In this document: positions 7,557-16,731 of the stretch, one piece after another
How the letters are laid out: each line of letters begins with the position of its first letter
Position numbering within the stretch: position 1 is the stretch's first letter
Source of the DNA: Candidatus Pelagibacter sp. RS39
GTDB taxonomy: Bacteria > Pseudomonadota > Alphaproteobacteria > Pelagibacterales > Pelagibacteraceae
Length of the DNA stretch: 64,000 nucleotides
Direction: 5' to 3'
Assembly (NCBI RefSeq): GCF_002101315.1
Contig: NZ_CP020777.1
Span: 1-64,000, forward strand
The notes under the pieces: generated by a model
The model's database searches: none
What the model saw: the letters and a program-made list of their open reading frames with translations, nothing else
Told to the model about the DNA's origin: nothing
Translations under genes and position numbers: made by a program

Positions 7557-8918
7557 TTAATTTGCAAATAATGTCTCTGGTAACCAAAGTGCTATTCCTG
7601 GGAACCAGTACATTAAAACCATCGCTAATATCACAATAGCTAAAAATGGCATTATGCCTCTAAATATATCCATCAATTCAACATTTCTAGACTGAACACC
7701 TTTCAAATAATAAGCAGACATTGCCATTGGAGGCGTTAAAAATGATGTTTGTAAATTTAAAGCAATCAACATTGCAAAGAAATATGGATTTACTCCAAAA
7801 AATTCTACTAATGGTAAGAAAATTGGTACAAAAATAATTAATATTTCAGTCCACTCTAACGGCCATCCCAATAAAAAAATAATTATTTGAGTAATAACTA
7901 AAAACTGCCAAGGTTGGAGATTTAAAGATTTAAAGAAATGTTCAAACACTTCATGACCACCTAAATATGAAAATACTGAAGCGAAGGTCCAAGAACCAAT
8001 GAATAACCACATTATCATTGCAGTTGTTTTAGCTGTTAAAAACACTGACTCTTTAAAATTCTTCCATTTCAATGTTTTATAAAAATAAGATAACACTAAT
8101 GCTCCAAATGCTCCTACAGCTGCTGCTTCTGCTGGAGTAGCAATACCTGCAAGTATCGTACCTAGAACTAAAATGATTAATGAAAACAAAGGTAAAAATG
8201 AAACTAAAACTTCTTTCATAATTACTGCGGTAGGGGGTATCTCCTCAGCTGCTGGTCTTGGAGCTATTGATGGATTTAACCAAGCTCTGAAAACTGCATA
8301 ACCAATGTAAAGTCCTGCCAACATTAATCCTGGAAATATAGCTGCTGCAAATAATCTTAATGGAGACAATTGTGCAATTACTGAATAAACAATCAACATA
8401 ATGCTAGGTGGTATCAAGATCCCTAAACATCCACCTGCACAAATAATTCCAGATGCAAATTTTTTATCATATCCTGCTTTAACCATTGCTGGCCAAGCTA
8501 AAAGTCCCATTAAAGTTACTACCGCACCAATAATACCAGTTGCTGTCGAAAATAATGTGCAAGTTATTAAGGCTGCAACTGCCATAGATGCAGGAAGCCT
8601 GTGTGAAGCTAATCGTATTGCAAAAAACAATTTTGCAACTATTCCTGCTCTCTCAACTAAATATCCCATAAATAAAAAGAGTGGGACGGCGGTCAAAACA
8701 TTATTATCCATTACTGTATAGGTATTCTGAACAAAAAGTTGAAAAATCCTATTATCAAATAGGTGTTCCATTTTTGTCGGATCAAAATAAGCGTAGTATC
8801 CAAAACCTAACCCCATTGCCATTAATGTGAATGCTATTGGGAAACCTAACAAGACTGCAAATAAAAATATTCCCATCATTAAAATTGCAACTTCGGGATT
8901 TGTTAAACTAAATAACAT
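7557..8918 (-). CDS. dctM: TRAP transporter large membrane subunit (DctM type)
   Basis: This is the 12-helix transport subunit of a sodium-driven tripartite ATP-independent periplasmic transporter. Family features are the repeated glycine/proline-rich helices (FPIAFTLMAMGLGFG, GIICAGGCLGILIPPSIMLIVYS, LLGWPLEW) and the C-terminal FLTPPMAMSAYYLKG. The length of 453 residues is usual for DctM. It overlaps the small subunit gene by 11 bp, which indicates translational coupling. Substrate range is set by the binding protein encoded upstream. Confidence 0.94.
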   Translation of the reverse strand: MLFSLTNPEVAILMMGIFLFAVLLGFPIAFTLMAMGLGFGYYAYFDPTKMEHLFDNRIFQLFVQNTYTVMDNNVLTAVPLFLFMGYLVERAGIVAKLFFAIRLASHRLPASMAVAALITCTLFSTATGIIGAVVTLMGLLAWPAMVKAGYDKKFASGIICAGGCLGILIPPSIMLIVYSVIAQLSPLRLFAAAIFPGLMLAGLYIGYAVFRAWLNPSIAPRPAAEEIPPTAVIMKEVLVSFLPLFSLIILVLGTILAGIATPAEAAAVGAFGALVLSYFYKTLKWKNFKESVFLTAKTTAMIMWLFIGSWTFASVFSYLGGHEVFEHFFKSLNLQPWQFLVITQIIIFLLGWPLEWTEILIIFVPIFLPLVEFFGVNPYFFAMLIALNLQTSFLTPPMAMSAYYLKGVQSRNVELMDIFRGIMPFLAIVILAMVLMYWFPGIALWLPETLFAN

Positions 8919-9498
8919 CGTCGGTATTACCTTTCTGTGCAGTTCTCATTAACAATTTTTCTGTTTCTTCTGCATCAGCAGAATCTCTAACTGGCCAACT
9001 GCCAGTTTGAATACAAATAATACATCTAAAAACTTCACTAACACCTTGAATAGTCAAGAGCGCCCCTGACAACGGTATTAAAGATTTTGCCATATAAATT
9101 TGAATTTGAGCTGGACTGTTCCAACTTGTCTCTTTTATTTTCCAAGCCAACGCTGCATACTCATAACCATAAAAAGCTAAAGCAATAACGCCAGGAAAAA
9201 AGAAAATAAAGTATAAAACTAAATCAATATACGCTTGTGTTTTTTGGGAGAATAATCTGTAAATTACATCTCCCCTAACATGTGCTTCAGTTGAAAGCGT
9301 ATAAGCACCAGCCATCATAAATATAGCACCATACATCTGAAGACTAAAATCAAAATTCCATAAAGTAGGAGCATTAAGTGCATACGCCATAAAAACTTCG
9401 TAGCATGTTCCTCCCATCAAGATCACTATGCACCATGAAAAGGCTTTACCCATCGAGATACTTAATCTATCTGAAAATTTTATAAATGATCTCATCAT
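8908..9498 (-). CDS. dctQ: TRAP transporter small membrane subunit (DctQ type)
   Basis: This is a four-helix protein of 196 residues that pairs with DctM. It contains the DctQ-like patterns EAHVRGDVIYRLFS and ESTW-type aromatic region KETSWNSPAQIQIYMAKSLI, followed by a helix with PLSGALLTIQGVSEVFRCI. It is encoded between the binding protein and DctM genes. A terminator-like hairpin separates it from the binding protein gene. The last 11 bp overlap dctM. Confidence 0.9.
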   Translation of the reverse strand: MMRSFIKFSDRLSISMGKAFSWCIVILMGGTCYEVFMAYALNAPTLWNFDFSLQMYGAIFMMAGAYTLSTEAHVRGDVIYRLFSQKTQAYIDLVLYFIFFFPGVIALAFYGYEYAALAWKIKETSWNSPAQIQIYMAKSLIPLSGALLTIQGVSEVFRCIICIQTGSWPVRDSADAEETEKLLMRTAQKGNTDDVI

Positions 9499-9535
9499 AA
9501 ATAAAGACTTTTATTGAATTGTCTTGAATTAATCA

Positions 9536-9560
9536 AATAAAAAGGGGGCCGAAGCCCCCT
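9536..9560 (-). terminator. Rho-independent terminator between dctP and dctQ
   Basis: On the minus strand GGGGGC (9554-9559) and GCCCCC (9544-9549) form a six-pair stem around a UUCG loop, followed by a U-rich tract. It lies inside the TRAP operon. It therefore probably acts as a partial terminator or 3' stabiliser that gives more binding protein than membrane subunits. Confidence 0.82.
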
Positions 9561-9582
9561 CATTAAAATTTATAAAAGTTAA

Positions 9583-10740
9583 TTATATCTTAACTTTTCC
9601 AATTGGACCAAACTCATTTTCATATGCAAGTTTGTAATTAGGCTGATTCATCAGCAAGTACTTCATTACTCTCTTCGCATAAGCTTTTTGAGAATCAACA
9701 ATTTTCTTAAAGAAAGGATCTTTCTTATTAAAATCGCCAATTACTTTGTCCCAACCTTTTAACTGTTGAGCCAAAATCTCATCTGAAGTTTGGTAAACAT
9801 TTACTTTATGCTCATTCATCAACTTAGCTAAGTCAGCTGAGTATCTTACTAAAGCTTTAAAGTAGTTATCACTGTTTGCAGCGTAAGCAGCATTTTTCAA
9901 TATTGCTTGGTGCGCAGGTGATAAACTATTATATGTTTTTTTGTTAACTGGTATCTCAAACATCTCTTGAGATTGGTGGAAGCTTCCTAAGTGATAGTGC
10001 TTAGAAACGTCTTGCATACCAAATTGAGAGTCTGAAGTTGGGTTGTTAAACTCAGCAGCTTCAATCAAACCAGTTTTCATAGCTGGCTGAATTTCACCAC
10101 CTGGTAATTGTCTAACTACCATTCCCATTGCAGTCAAAACGTTAGTCGCTAGACCAACTGTTCTGTACTTCATACCTTTAACATCAGACACTTTAGTTAC
10201 GTTCTTTTTGAACCAACCAAAAGGCTGTGCTGGCATAGGCATATGGAAAAAACCAATGTAATCGAAACCTACTTTTGCAAGTGTTTCATCATACAGTTTT
10301 CTTCCTCCACCATACTCCATCCATCCCATAACTTCTTGAGATGACATACCGTATGAAGGACCAGTTCCAAATAATGATGCAGCTGGATTTTTACCATACC
10401 AATATGCTGTCACCCAGTGACCCATATCTACTACACCAGAACTTACTGCTTGTCCGATTTCTGAAGTCTTTACGACTGCTCCAACTGGTTGAAGATCAAT
10501 CTTAAGTGTACCTCCAGACATCTCATCTACCATTTTGCAGTAGTCACCGGCCATTTCAAAAAAGATGTTTGCTCCACTTGGCCATGCAGCTTGCATCTTT
10601 AAAGTTTTATGACCTCCAGCAGTTGCTATGTTTGGCATTGCAACGGCAGCTGCAGCTACAGCGCTAGCTTTTGCAGCAGTTTTAAAGAACTTACGTCTTG
10701 AAGATGTTTTCACCTTCAATGATTTATTTTCTTTCGTCAT
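9583..10740 (-). CDS. dctP: TRAP transporter solute-binding protein (DctP/TakP type), Tat-exported
   Basis: This periplasmic binding protein feeds the adjacent DctQM permease. A twin-arginine signal (SRRKFFK, residues about 14-20) is followed by an Ala-rich hydrophobic stretch ending IATAGG. The mature protein has the family patterns GMKYRTVGLATNVLTAMG and PGGEIQPAMKTGLIEAAEF. The latter resembles TakP-type 2-oxoacid binders, so a 2-oxo or 2-hydroxy acid ligand is likely but not proven. A strong Shine-Dalgarno (AGGAG) lies just upstream of the ATG at 10740. The length of 385 residues is normal. Confidence 0.92.
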   Translation of the reverse strand: MTKENKSLKVKTSSRRKFFKTAAKASAVAAAAVAMPNIATAGGHKTLKMQAAWPSGANIFFEMAGDYCKMVDEMSGGTLKIDLQPVGAVVKTSEIGQAVSSGVVDMGHWVTAYWYGKNPAASLFGTGPSYGMSSQEVMGWMEYGGGRKLYDETLAKVGFDYIGFFHMPMPAQPFGWFKKNVTKVSDVKGMKYRTVGLATNVLTAMGMVVRQLPGGEIQPAMKTGLIEAAEFNNPTSDSQFGMQDVSKHYHLGSFHQSQEMFEIPVNKKTYNSLSPAHQAILKNAAYAANSDNYFKALVRYSADLAKLMNEHKVNVYQTSDEILAQQLKGWDKVIGDFNKKDPFFKKIVDSQKAYAKRVMKYLLMNQPNYKLAYENEFGPIGKVKI

Positions 10741-10858
10741 TTTTACTCCTATTAAAGTTAATTAACTCATCTAATTTAAGCACAGAATCTTTTTAGAGTC
10801 TTTCCAAAAAATGGGGTAGATGTCGCAGAATTTGAATTAATTTCAATCTGAAGTAGAA

Positions 10859-11812
10859 TTAGTTGACTTTATTTATGCAGTTTCCTGTCTTAAAAAACTC
10901 ATCAATGTTGTCTATCGCAAGGTTTGCCATTGCAATTCTAGTATCTTTAGTTGCGCTGCCTAAGTGAGGTAAAATAAAAGCTGATTTAATCTTTAAATAC
11001 CCTGGATTTAAATTTGGCTCATTTTTATAAACATCGAGTCCTACAGCATAAATTTTTCTTCTATTAAGTGCATCTATCAATGCATCATCATCAACGATAT
11101 CACCTCTTGCGACATTAGTTATGACTGCACCTTTGGGGAAATACTCAACTGTCTCTTTATTTATCATATTTTCTGTTTCTTTTGTTGCTGGACAACAAAT
11201 AGATAAAACATCAGAAACTGAAAAAAGACTTTTTAAATTGTCGTGGTAAATAGCACCTTGCTCTTTATCTTCGCTTAATTTTGATCGGTTATGGTAGTGA
11301 ATAATCATTCCTAATGATTTAGCAATCCTTGCAATTTTTTGACCAATTCTACCCATCCCTAAAACCCCAAGTCTTGTGCCTGTCAATTGTTTGCCGATTA
11401 AATAATCTGCAGACCATTTCCATCCACCCTCTCTAGCAGACTCAATTCCTTCTGCTGCTCTTCTGCAAGCTCCTAATATTAATAAAATACCAATCTCTGC
11501 TGTTGCATCTGATAAAACCTCAGGTGTATTAGTTACTGCAATTCCTCTTTTTTTGGCAGCTTCCAAGTCTATATTTCCGAAACCAACTGCAAAATTTGAA
11601 ATAATTTTTACTGTGTCTGGTAATTTGTTTATAGTTTCTTTATCCATCTTATCTGTAAGGGACGACAAAATACCATCACAACCTTGACTCATCTCTATAA
11701 CTTTTGATTGTGAATATAATTCATCATTAGAATTGAATATCGGATTAAATGTTTTAGAAGCTTTATCCTCACTTTCTTTGATTAGTTTTCTTGTAATCAA
11801 GATTTTTTTCAT
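10859..11812 (-). CDS. D-2-hydroxyacid dehydrogenase, NAD(P)-dependent
   Basis: The protein has 317 residues and the GyaR/hydroxypyruvate-reductase architecture. The nucleotide motif GVLGMGRIGQKIARIA lies near the middle, substrate-binding FAVGFGNIDLEAAKKRG in the N-terminal half, then NVARGDIVDDDAL (catalytic Arg), DVYKNEP (Glu) and LPHLGSATKDTR (catalytic His). It would reduce glyoxylate, hydroxypyruvate or a related 2-oxo acid, or run in reverse. It lies between the TRAP operon and the GlcD-type flavoprotein, which it follows by 12 bp on the same strand. Confidence 0.9.
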   Translation of the reverse strand: MKKILITRKLIKESEDKASKTFNPIFNSNDELYSQSKVIEMSQGCDGILSSLTDKMDKETINKLPDTVKIISNFAVGFGNIDLEAAKKRGIAVTNTPEVLSDATAEIGILLILGACRRAAEGIESAREGGWKWSADYLIGKQLTGTRLGVLGMGRIGQKIARIAKSLGMIIHYHNRSKLSEDKEQGAIYHDNLKSLFSVSDVLSICCPATKETENMINKETVEYFPKGAVITNVARGDIVDDDALIDALNRRKIYAVGLDVYKNEPNLNPGYLKIKSAFILPHLGSATKDTRIAMANLAIDNIDEFFKTGNCINKVN

Positions 11813-11824
11813 AAAATATTTTTG

Positions 11825-13198
11825 TTAATTGAGATCAAATATCTTACCTGGATTCATTATATTATTTTGATCAATACTTCTTTTGATCAATTTCATAACA
11901 GGGATGTTGTCTCCATGCTCCTTTAAAAGATATTCTTTTTTATGAAGGCCTACACCATGTTCTCCTGTAATCGTCCCTTTAAGCTCTAAGGCCTTTTTTA
12001 TTAATAAATCATTAAATTCTCTTATCTTTTTATACATTTCTTTTTTTTCAGGATCAAAAGGTAACAATACATGAAAGTTTCCATCCCCTAGGTGGCCTAC
12101 CATTGGAGCTCTAAGTCCAAACTTTTTTGCTTGTTCCTCTGCATAATTTACACATTCAGTTATATTTGAAATAGGTAAACACACATCTGTTGAATAAACT
12201 CTTCCATTATTTATTAAGGCTTTTACAGAATAGTAAACGTCCCATCTTGCTTGCCAGAGTTTATTTCTTTCCTCTAAATCTTTTGCCCATTTAAAAGAGC
12301 TTCCGTTATTATCTTTAGATATTTCCTCAACTATTTTGATATTTTCATTATTAGATAATTCAGATCCATGAAATTCAAAAAATAATGTCGGCGTTTCCTC
12401 AATATCTTTTAATTTTGAATAATTTATGCTTATTCCCATTTGATCTTTATTTAACATTTCAATTCTTGCGATTGGCACACCGTACTGAATAACTTGTTGT
12501 GCAGTTTGTACTGCTTTTTCTAAAGTTGGGAAGTGACAAACAGCTGACATTATACTCTCTGGTATGGGAGAAAGCCTCAATTGAACTTCCGTTATAACGC
12601 CTAAAGTTCCCTCAGAACCAATGAATAAATTAGTTAGATTATATCCTGCTGAGGTTTTTTTTGTTCTACCTCCTGTGTTGATAATATCTCCATTAGGCAA
12701 AACAACAGTCAGACCGGTAATTACAGTTTTCATTGTACCGTATTTTACAGCCATTGTTCCTGAAGCTGATGTCGAAGCCATGCCTCCGATTGCTGCATTA
12801 GCACCTGGATCAATTGGAAAAAAGACACCATCCTCTCTAAGATATTCATTTAATTGTTCTTTTGTAACACAGGCTTGCACTCGACAATCAAAGTCCTCAG
12901 CATTAACAGTTAAAATTTTATTCATTTTTTCAAGACTTATGGTTATCCCTTTTTCATTTCCAACCACATTACCCTCTAAAGAGGTACCTGTACCAAATGG
13001 CACCACAGGAATTTTATGTTCATTACATAATCTTAATATTTGAGAAACCTCCTGATTAGTTTCTGGGAATACTACAGCTTTTGATAAAATTGGATCATAA
13101 GTATCTTCACCTCTGGCATAATTTGTTCTCGTAGATACAGAAGTCGAAAATCTTCCATTAAAAATTTTTTTTAACTCAGCTTGTACTTGATCGTTCAT
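11825..13198 (-). CDS. FAD-linked 2-hydroxyacid dehydrogenase (GlcD / D-lactate dehydrogenase type)
   Basis: An N-terminal PCMH FAD-binding domain contains VPFGTGTSLEGNVVG and DPGANAAIGGMASTSASGT. The C-terminal FAD-oxidase domain ends with GHLGDGNFHVLL, GTITGEHGVGLHKKEYL and a final NPGKIFDLN. This is the GlcD/LDHD layout at normal length (457). It oxidises D-2-hydroxy acids such as glycolate or D-lactate to 2-oxo acids. No GlcE or GlcF subunit genes are next to it, so it may act alone like LDHD. Confidence 0.9.
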   Translation of the reverse strand: MNDQVQAELKKIFNGRFSTSVSTRTNYARGEDTYDPILSKAVVFPETNQEVSQILRLCNEHKIPVVPFGTGTSLEGNVVGNEKGITISLEKMNKILTVNAEDFDCRVQACVTKEQLNEYLREDGVFFPIDPGANAAIGGMASTSASGTMAVKYGTMKTVITGLTVVLPNGDIINTGGRTKKTSAGYNLTNLFIGSEGTLGVITEVQLRLSPIPESIMSAVCHFPTLEKAVQTAQQVIQYGVPIARIEMLNKDQMGISINYSKLKDIEETPTLFFEFHGSELSNNENIKIVEEISKDNNGSSFKWAKDLEERNKLWQARWDVYYSVKALINNGRVYSTDVCLPISNITECVNYAEEQAKKFGLRAPMVGHLGDGNFHVLLPFDPEKKEMYKKIREFNDLLIKKALELKGTITGEHGVGLHKKEYLLKEHGDNIPVMKLIKRSIDQNNIMNPGKIFDLN

Positions 13199-13237
13199 AA
13201 AAGTTGATATTAATAAATAATGCTAAAAAAATACACC

Positions 13238-14404
13238 TTATTTAGAAAGCATTTTCTTTATATTTTCCAATGCTTGTGAAATGTTATCTCTAGATGCGGC
13301 AAAACTAAATCTAACATAGTTTTGGCAAGTTTCACCAAAAGCCGATCCAGGAACTATTGCTACTCCTGCTTCATGCATAGCCTTTCTCGCGAACTCTGCA
13401 CCATTCATACCTGTGCCGATTACTTTAGGAAATGCATAAAAAGCCCCTCCAGGTAAACTACATTCTACACCTGGTAAATCGTTTAAACCTTTATAAATTA
13501 GGTCTCTCCTTTGAGTAAATTTTTCCATCATTGCATCAATTGAATCGTCTGGTCCATCCAATGCAGCAATACCAGCAAATTGAGCAGCAGCATTAACACA
13601 TGAAACACTGTTAATTAATAATTTATTAACATGTTCAACTAAGTGTTCTGGCCAAAAACTCCAACCAAGTCTCCATCCAGTCATTGAATAAGCCTTACTC
13701 CATCCTTCTAATACAATTAATCTTTCTCTTAACTCTGGATAATTAAAAAATGTTGGCATTTCTTTTCCATCAAAAATTTGTCTGCTATAAATTTCATCGC
13801 TAAGTATTGTTACATGAGGGTGCTTCTTCAGACCATCAGCTAAAACATCTACATCTTTTTTCTCTACAAAGCTTCCAGTTGGATTGTTTGGATTTATTAA
13901 AATTAATAATCGAGTTTTATCTGTTATCATGGATAATATTTTATCTGGATCAAATTTTAAGTCTTTATTTTCTGTTAGATCGTATGGAACTGAGGTTGAG
14001 CCTGTGTAATTTATCATCGACTCGTAAATTGGAAAAGCAGGTGTTGGATGTATAATCTCTGCTCCTGGTTCACCAAAACATTGAATAGCATAACTCATTG
14101 TTGGTTTTCCACCTGGCATGATTAGAATTCTCTCAAAATTGATATCAACATTGTAACGTTTTTTTATCCATCTTGTGACTGCTTGACGACATTCAGGAAT
14201 ACCATTTGACATTACATATCCATGATGTCCATCATCAAGTGCTTTTTTTGCTGCCTCAACAACATGTTTAGGAGTTTTAAAATCTGGCTGACCTAAACCT
14301 AAATGGATCATAGGTTTACCTTGGGCTTCTAATTTTTTTGCTTCCGCAAGAACAGTAAATGCAGACTCAGTGCCTAATCTTTCTAAACTTTTTGCTAACT
14401 TCAT
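13238..14404 (-). CDS. Class I/II pyridoxal-phosphate aminotransferase
   Basis: This is an aspartate-aminotransferase-superfamily protein of 388 residues. It shows NPNNPTG (171-177), SDEIY (about 202-206) for the PLP ring contacts, the Schiff-base lysine in GWSKAYSMTGWRLGW (Lys237), and a C-terminal RFSFA with the substrate carboxylate Arg. Amino donor and acceptor cannot be read. Between two kinds of 2-hydroxyacid oxidase, it may transaminate the 2-oxo products to amino acids. It follows the lldD-like pair by 16 bp on the same strand. Confidence 0.9.
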   Translation of the reverse strand: MKLAKSLERLGTESAFTVLAEAKKLEAQGKPMIHLGLGQPDFKTPKHVVEAAKKALDDGHHGYVMSNGIPECRQAVTRWIKKRYNVDINFERILIMPGGKPTMSYAIQCFGEPGAEIIHPTPAFPIYESMINYTGSTSVPYDLTENKDLKFDPDKILSMITDKTRLLILINPNNPTGSFVEKKDVDVLADGLKKHPHVTILSDEIYSRQIFDGKEMPTFFNYPELRERLIVLEGWSKAYSMTGWRLGWSFWPEHLVEHVNKLLINSVSCVNAAAQFAGIAALDGPDDSIDAMMEKFTQRRDLIYKGLNDLPGVECSLPGGAFYAFPKVIGTGMNGAEFARKAMHEAGVAIVPGSAFGETCQNYVRFSFAASRDNISQALENIKKMLSK

Positions 14405-14420
14405 AATTTTTAAATTTATG

Positions 14421-15572
14421 CTAATTTCTATAAATTAATTTTGAACTATTCAACTCTTTTAAGCTTTTACAACCCATTAATATCATATTTCTATTTATCT
14501 CATCGTGCATGTTTTTCAGTAGATGCTCAACACCTTGTTGTCCACCTGCGGCTAAAGAGAACAAAAATATTTTTCCAAAACTACAGGCTTTTGCCCCAGC
14601 TGCTAAGGCTTTTAGGACGTGTGTACCTCTCCTTACTCCACCATCTAAGATTATTTCTAGCTTGTCTCCTACCGCATCTGAAATTGCTTTTATCTGATCA
14701 AATGGCGATCGAGATCCATCCAGCTGTCGACCCCCATGATTTGAAACCATAATTGCAGTACAGCCAATATCAATTGCTCTTTTTGCATCATCAACACTCA
14801 TAACTCCTTTTAATGCAAAAGGACCGTTCCATCTTTTTATACAGTACTCTGCATCTTTCCAATTCATTGAGGGATCATATTGTTCGTTAATATATTCTAT
14901 GACTGATTTGGCAATATTAGTTCCTTTACCAGTTTTTGTTGCAACATTAGCTAATTTGAATTTTCCATGTGCAAGGTAATTAAAAACCCAACTAGGATGG
15001 CTCGCAAAGCTCATCAAACTTTGTAAAGTTAATTTAGGAGGTGTTGTAAATCCAGTTCTATGATCTCTTTCTCTATTTCCTGCAACTAATGTATCAACGG
15101 TTAAACACATTCCATTAAACCCTGATCTTTTACATCTATCTATCAAATCATCTGTTATTGATTGATCTTTATGGACATATAGTTGAAACAATTTTGGTCC
15201 ACCAGAAATATTTGAAATCTCTTCTATAGTATTATTTGCCATTGTAGACATGCTATAAAAAGTTCCAAATTTTTCAGCAGCTCTAGCTGAAGCTTTATCT
15301 CCATCATGGTGGTATAATCTTTGCATCGCACAAGGAGATAAAAAAATCGGCATATCAATTTTTTTTCCAAATATTGTAGTTGATAAATCTGGCTTACCAA
15401 CACTTGCCAGGATATTTGGAACTAAATCACATTGATTAAAAGCTTCAGTATTTCTTTTTAAAGTAGTCTCATCATCAGCTCCACCGTCAATATAATGAAA
15501 AATTGGTGAGGGAAGTTTTTTTTTTGCAAGATTTCTAAAATCATCAAAATTATGGCAATCTTTTAAACCCAC
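14421..15572 (-). CDS. FMN-dependent alpha-hydroxyacid oxidase/dehydrogenase (copy 2)
   Basis: It belongs to the L-lactate dehydrogenase/glycolate oxidase family (383 residues). It keeps the active-site Tyr in FHYIDGGADDE, the QLYVHKD strand, Lys in FALKGVMS, and the catalytic SNHGGRQLDGSR (His and Arg). It oxidises L-2-hydroxy acids with FMN. The start is GTG and overlaps the stop of the upstream paralogue as TAGTG, so translation is probably coupled. It is colinear with and clearly similar to the neighbouring copy, which points to a tandem duplication. Confidence 0.9.
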   Translation of the reverse strand: MGLKDCHNFDDFRNLAKKKLPSPIFHYIDGGADDETTLKRNTEAFNQCDLVPNILASVGKPDLSTTIFGKKIDMPIFLSPCAMQRLYHHDGDKASARAAEKFGTFYSMSTMANNTIEEISNISGGPKLFQLYVHKDQSITDDLIDRCKRSGFNGMCLTVDTLVAGNRERDHRTGFTTPPKLTLQSLMSFASHPSWVFNYLAHGKFKLANVATKTGKGTNIAKSVIEYINEQYDPSMNWKDAEYCIKRWNGPFALKGVMSVDDAKRAIDIGCTAIMVSNHGGRQLDGSRSPFDQIKAISDAVGDKLEIILDGGVRRGTHVLKALAAGAKACSFGKIFLFSLAAGGQQGVEHLLKNMHDEINRNMILMGCKSLKELNSSKLIYRN

Positions 15573-16723
15573 TATTTTCTGAATCTTAAATTACTTCTAT
15601 TTAAATCACTAATTTTAGTGCATCCCATAAGTTTCATATCACGCACTAATTCAGCTTTATATTTTTCTAAAGCTCTTTCAACACCTGCTTGACCTCCAGC
15701 TGCTAAAGCATAAAGATATAATCTTCCTCCTGAACAAGCCTTGGCTCCTAATGATAGTGCTTTTAGCATATGTGTGCCTCTATGAATTCCACCTTCACAA
15801 ATCACGTCTAATTTATCACCAACTGCATCAACAATTTCTGCAAGTTGATCAAAAGGCGCTCTAGATCCATCTAGCTGTCTTCCGCCATGATTTGATACCA
15901 TTATACCTGTGCATCCTATGTCTACTGCTCTTTTTGCATCTTCTACACTCATAACTCCTTTGAGAGCGAAATGACCTCCCCATTTAGAACAAAGATTTTC
16001 AGCATCTTTCCAATTCATAGATTGATCCAACATAGTTGAAAAATAATTTCCAATTGATGAGTTAACATCGGTACCTTCTTTTACAAAATCTTGTAAATGA
16101 GGTAATTCAAACTTACCTTTGGTTAGATAATTAATTCCCCACATCGGTTTAGTAGCAAAACTATATAAGCTTGCTAAAGTTAATTTTGGTGGAGAGGTAA
16201 ATCCTGTTCTTAAATCTCTCTCCCTATTTCCTCCAGTAATAGTATCAACTGTTAAAGCCATCACATCAAATTTTGCAGCCTTTGCTCTTTCCAAACAAGA
16301 GTCGTTTAAACCTCTATCTTTATGAAAATAAAACTGAAACATTTTAGGTGTATCAATCATTGAGGAAATTTCCTCAACACTGACTGTGGCTAAAGCAGAA
16401 ACACCAAACATAGTATTAAATTTTTTTGCAGCTTTTCCAACTGCTCTTTCTCCATCATAATGAAAAAGTCTCTGTAAAGCTGTTGGTGATAAATAAAAAG
16501 GTAAATCTAATTTTTTTCCAAATATCGTAGTAGACAAATCGACTTCTTCAACTCCACGCAAAACATTTGGAACTAGATCCACATCATCGAATGCACTGGT
16601 ATTCCTAGCATATGTAACTTCATCATCTGCTGCACCATCAATATAATGAAAGATTGGTGATGGTAACTTTTTTTGAGCTAATTTTCTAAAATCACTAAAA
16701 TTGTGACAATCCTTTAAATTCAT
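15572..16723 (-). CDS. FMN-dependent alpha-hydroxyacid oxidase/dehydrogenase (copy 1)
   Basis: The length is 383 residues, the same as its downstream paralogue. Family residues are present: Tyr27 in FHYIDGAADDE, LTVDT, Lys255 in FALKGVMS, and His279/Arg282 in SNHGGRQLDGSR. The two copies share the first 30 residues almost completely but differ in the substrate-lid region around 205-245, which suggests different chain-length preference. Spacing of only 8 bp from the PagL-like gene upstream suggests that the metabolic genes may be read from a longer minus-strand transcript. Confidence 0.9.
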   Translation of the reverse strand: MNLKDCHNFSDFRKLAQKKLPSPIFHYIDGAADDEVTYARNTSAFDDVDLVPNVLRGVEEVDLSTTIFGKKLDLPFYLSPTALQRLFHYDGERAVGKAAKKFNTMFGVSALATVSVEEISSMIDTPKMFQFYFHKDRGLNDSCLERAKAAKFDVMALTVDTITGGNRERDLRTGFTSPPKLTLASLYSFATKPMWGINYLTKGKFELPHLQDFVKEGTDVNSSIGNYFSTMLDQSMNWKDAENLCSKWGGHFALKGVMSVEDAKRAVDIGCTGIMVSNHGGRQLDGSRAPFDQLAEIVDAVGDKLDVICEGGIHRGTHMLKALSLGAKACSGGRLYLYALAAGGQAGVERALEKYKAELVRDMKLMGCTKISDLNRSNLRFRK

Positions 16724-16731
16724 AATTTTAC

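Noticed and set aside
8401-8721. Plus-strand 106-codon frame opposite dctM
   Set aside because: It is a shadow of a complete TRAP gene with no start context or family match.
12621-13043. Plus-strand 140-codon frame opposite the GlcD-type gene
   Set aside because: It is antisense to conserved FAD-binding codons and has no recognisable features of its own.
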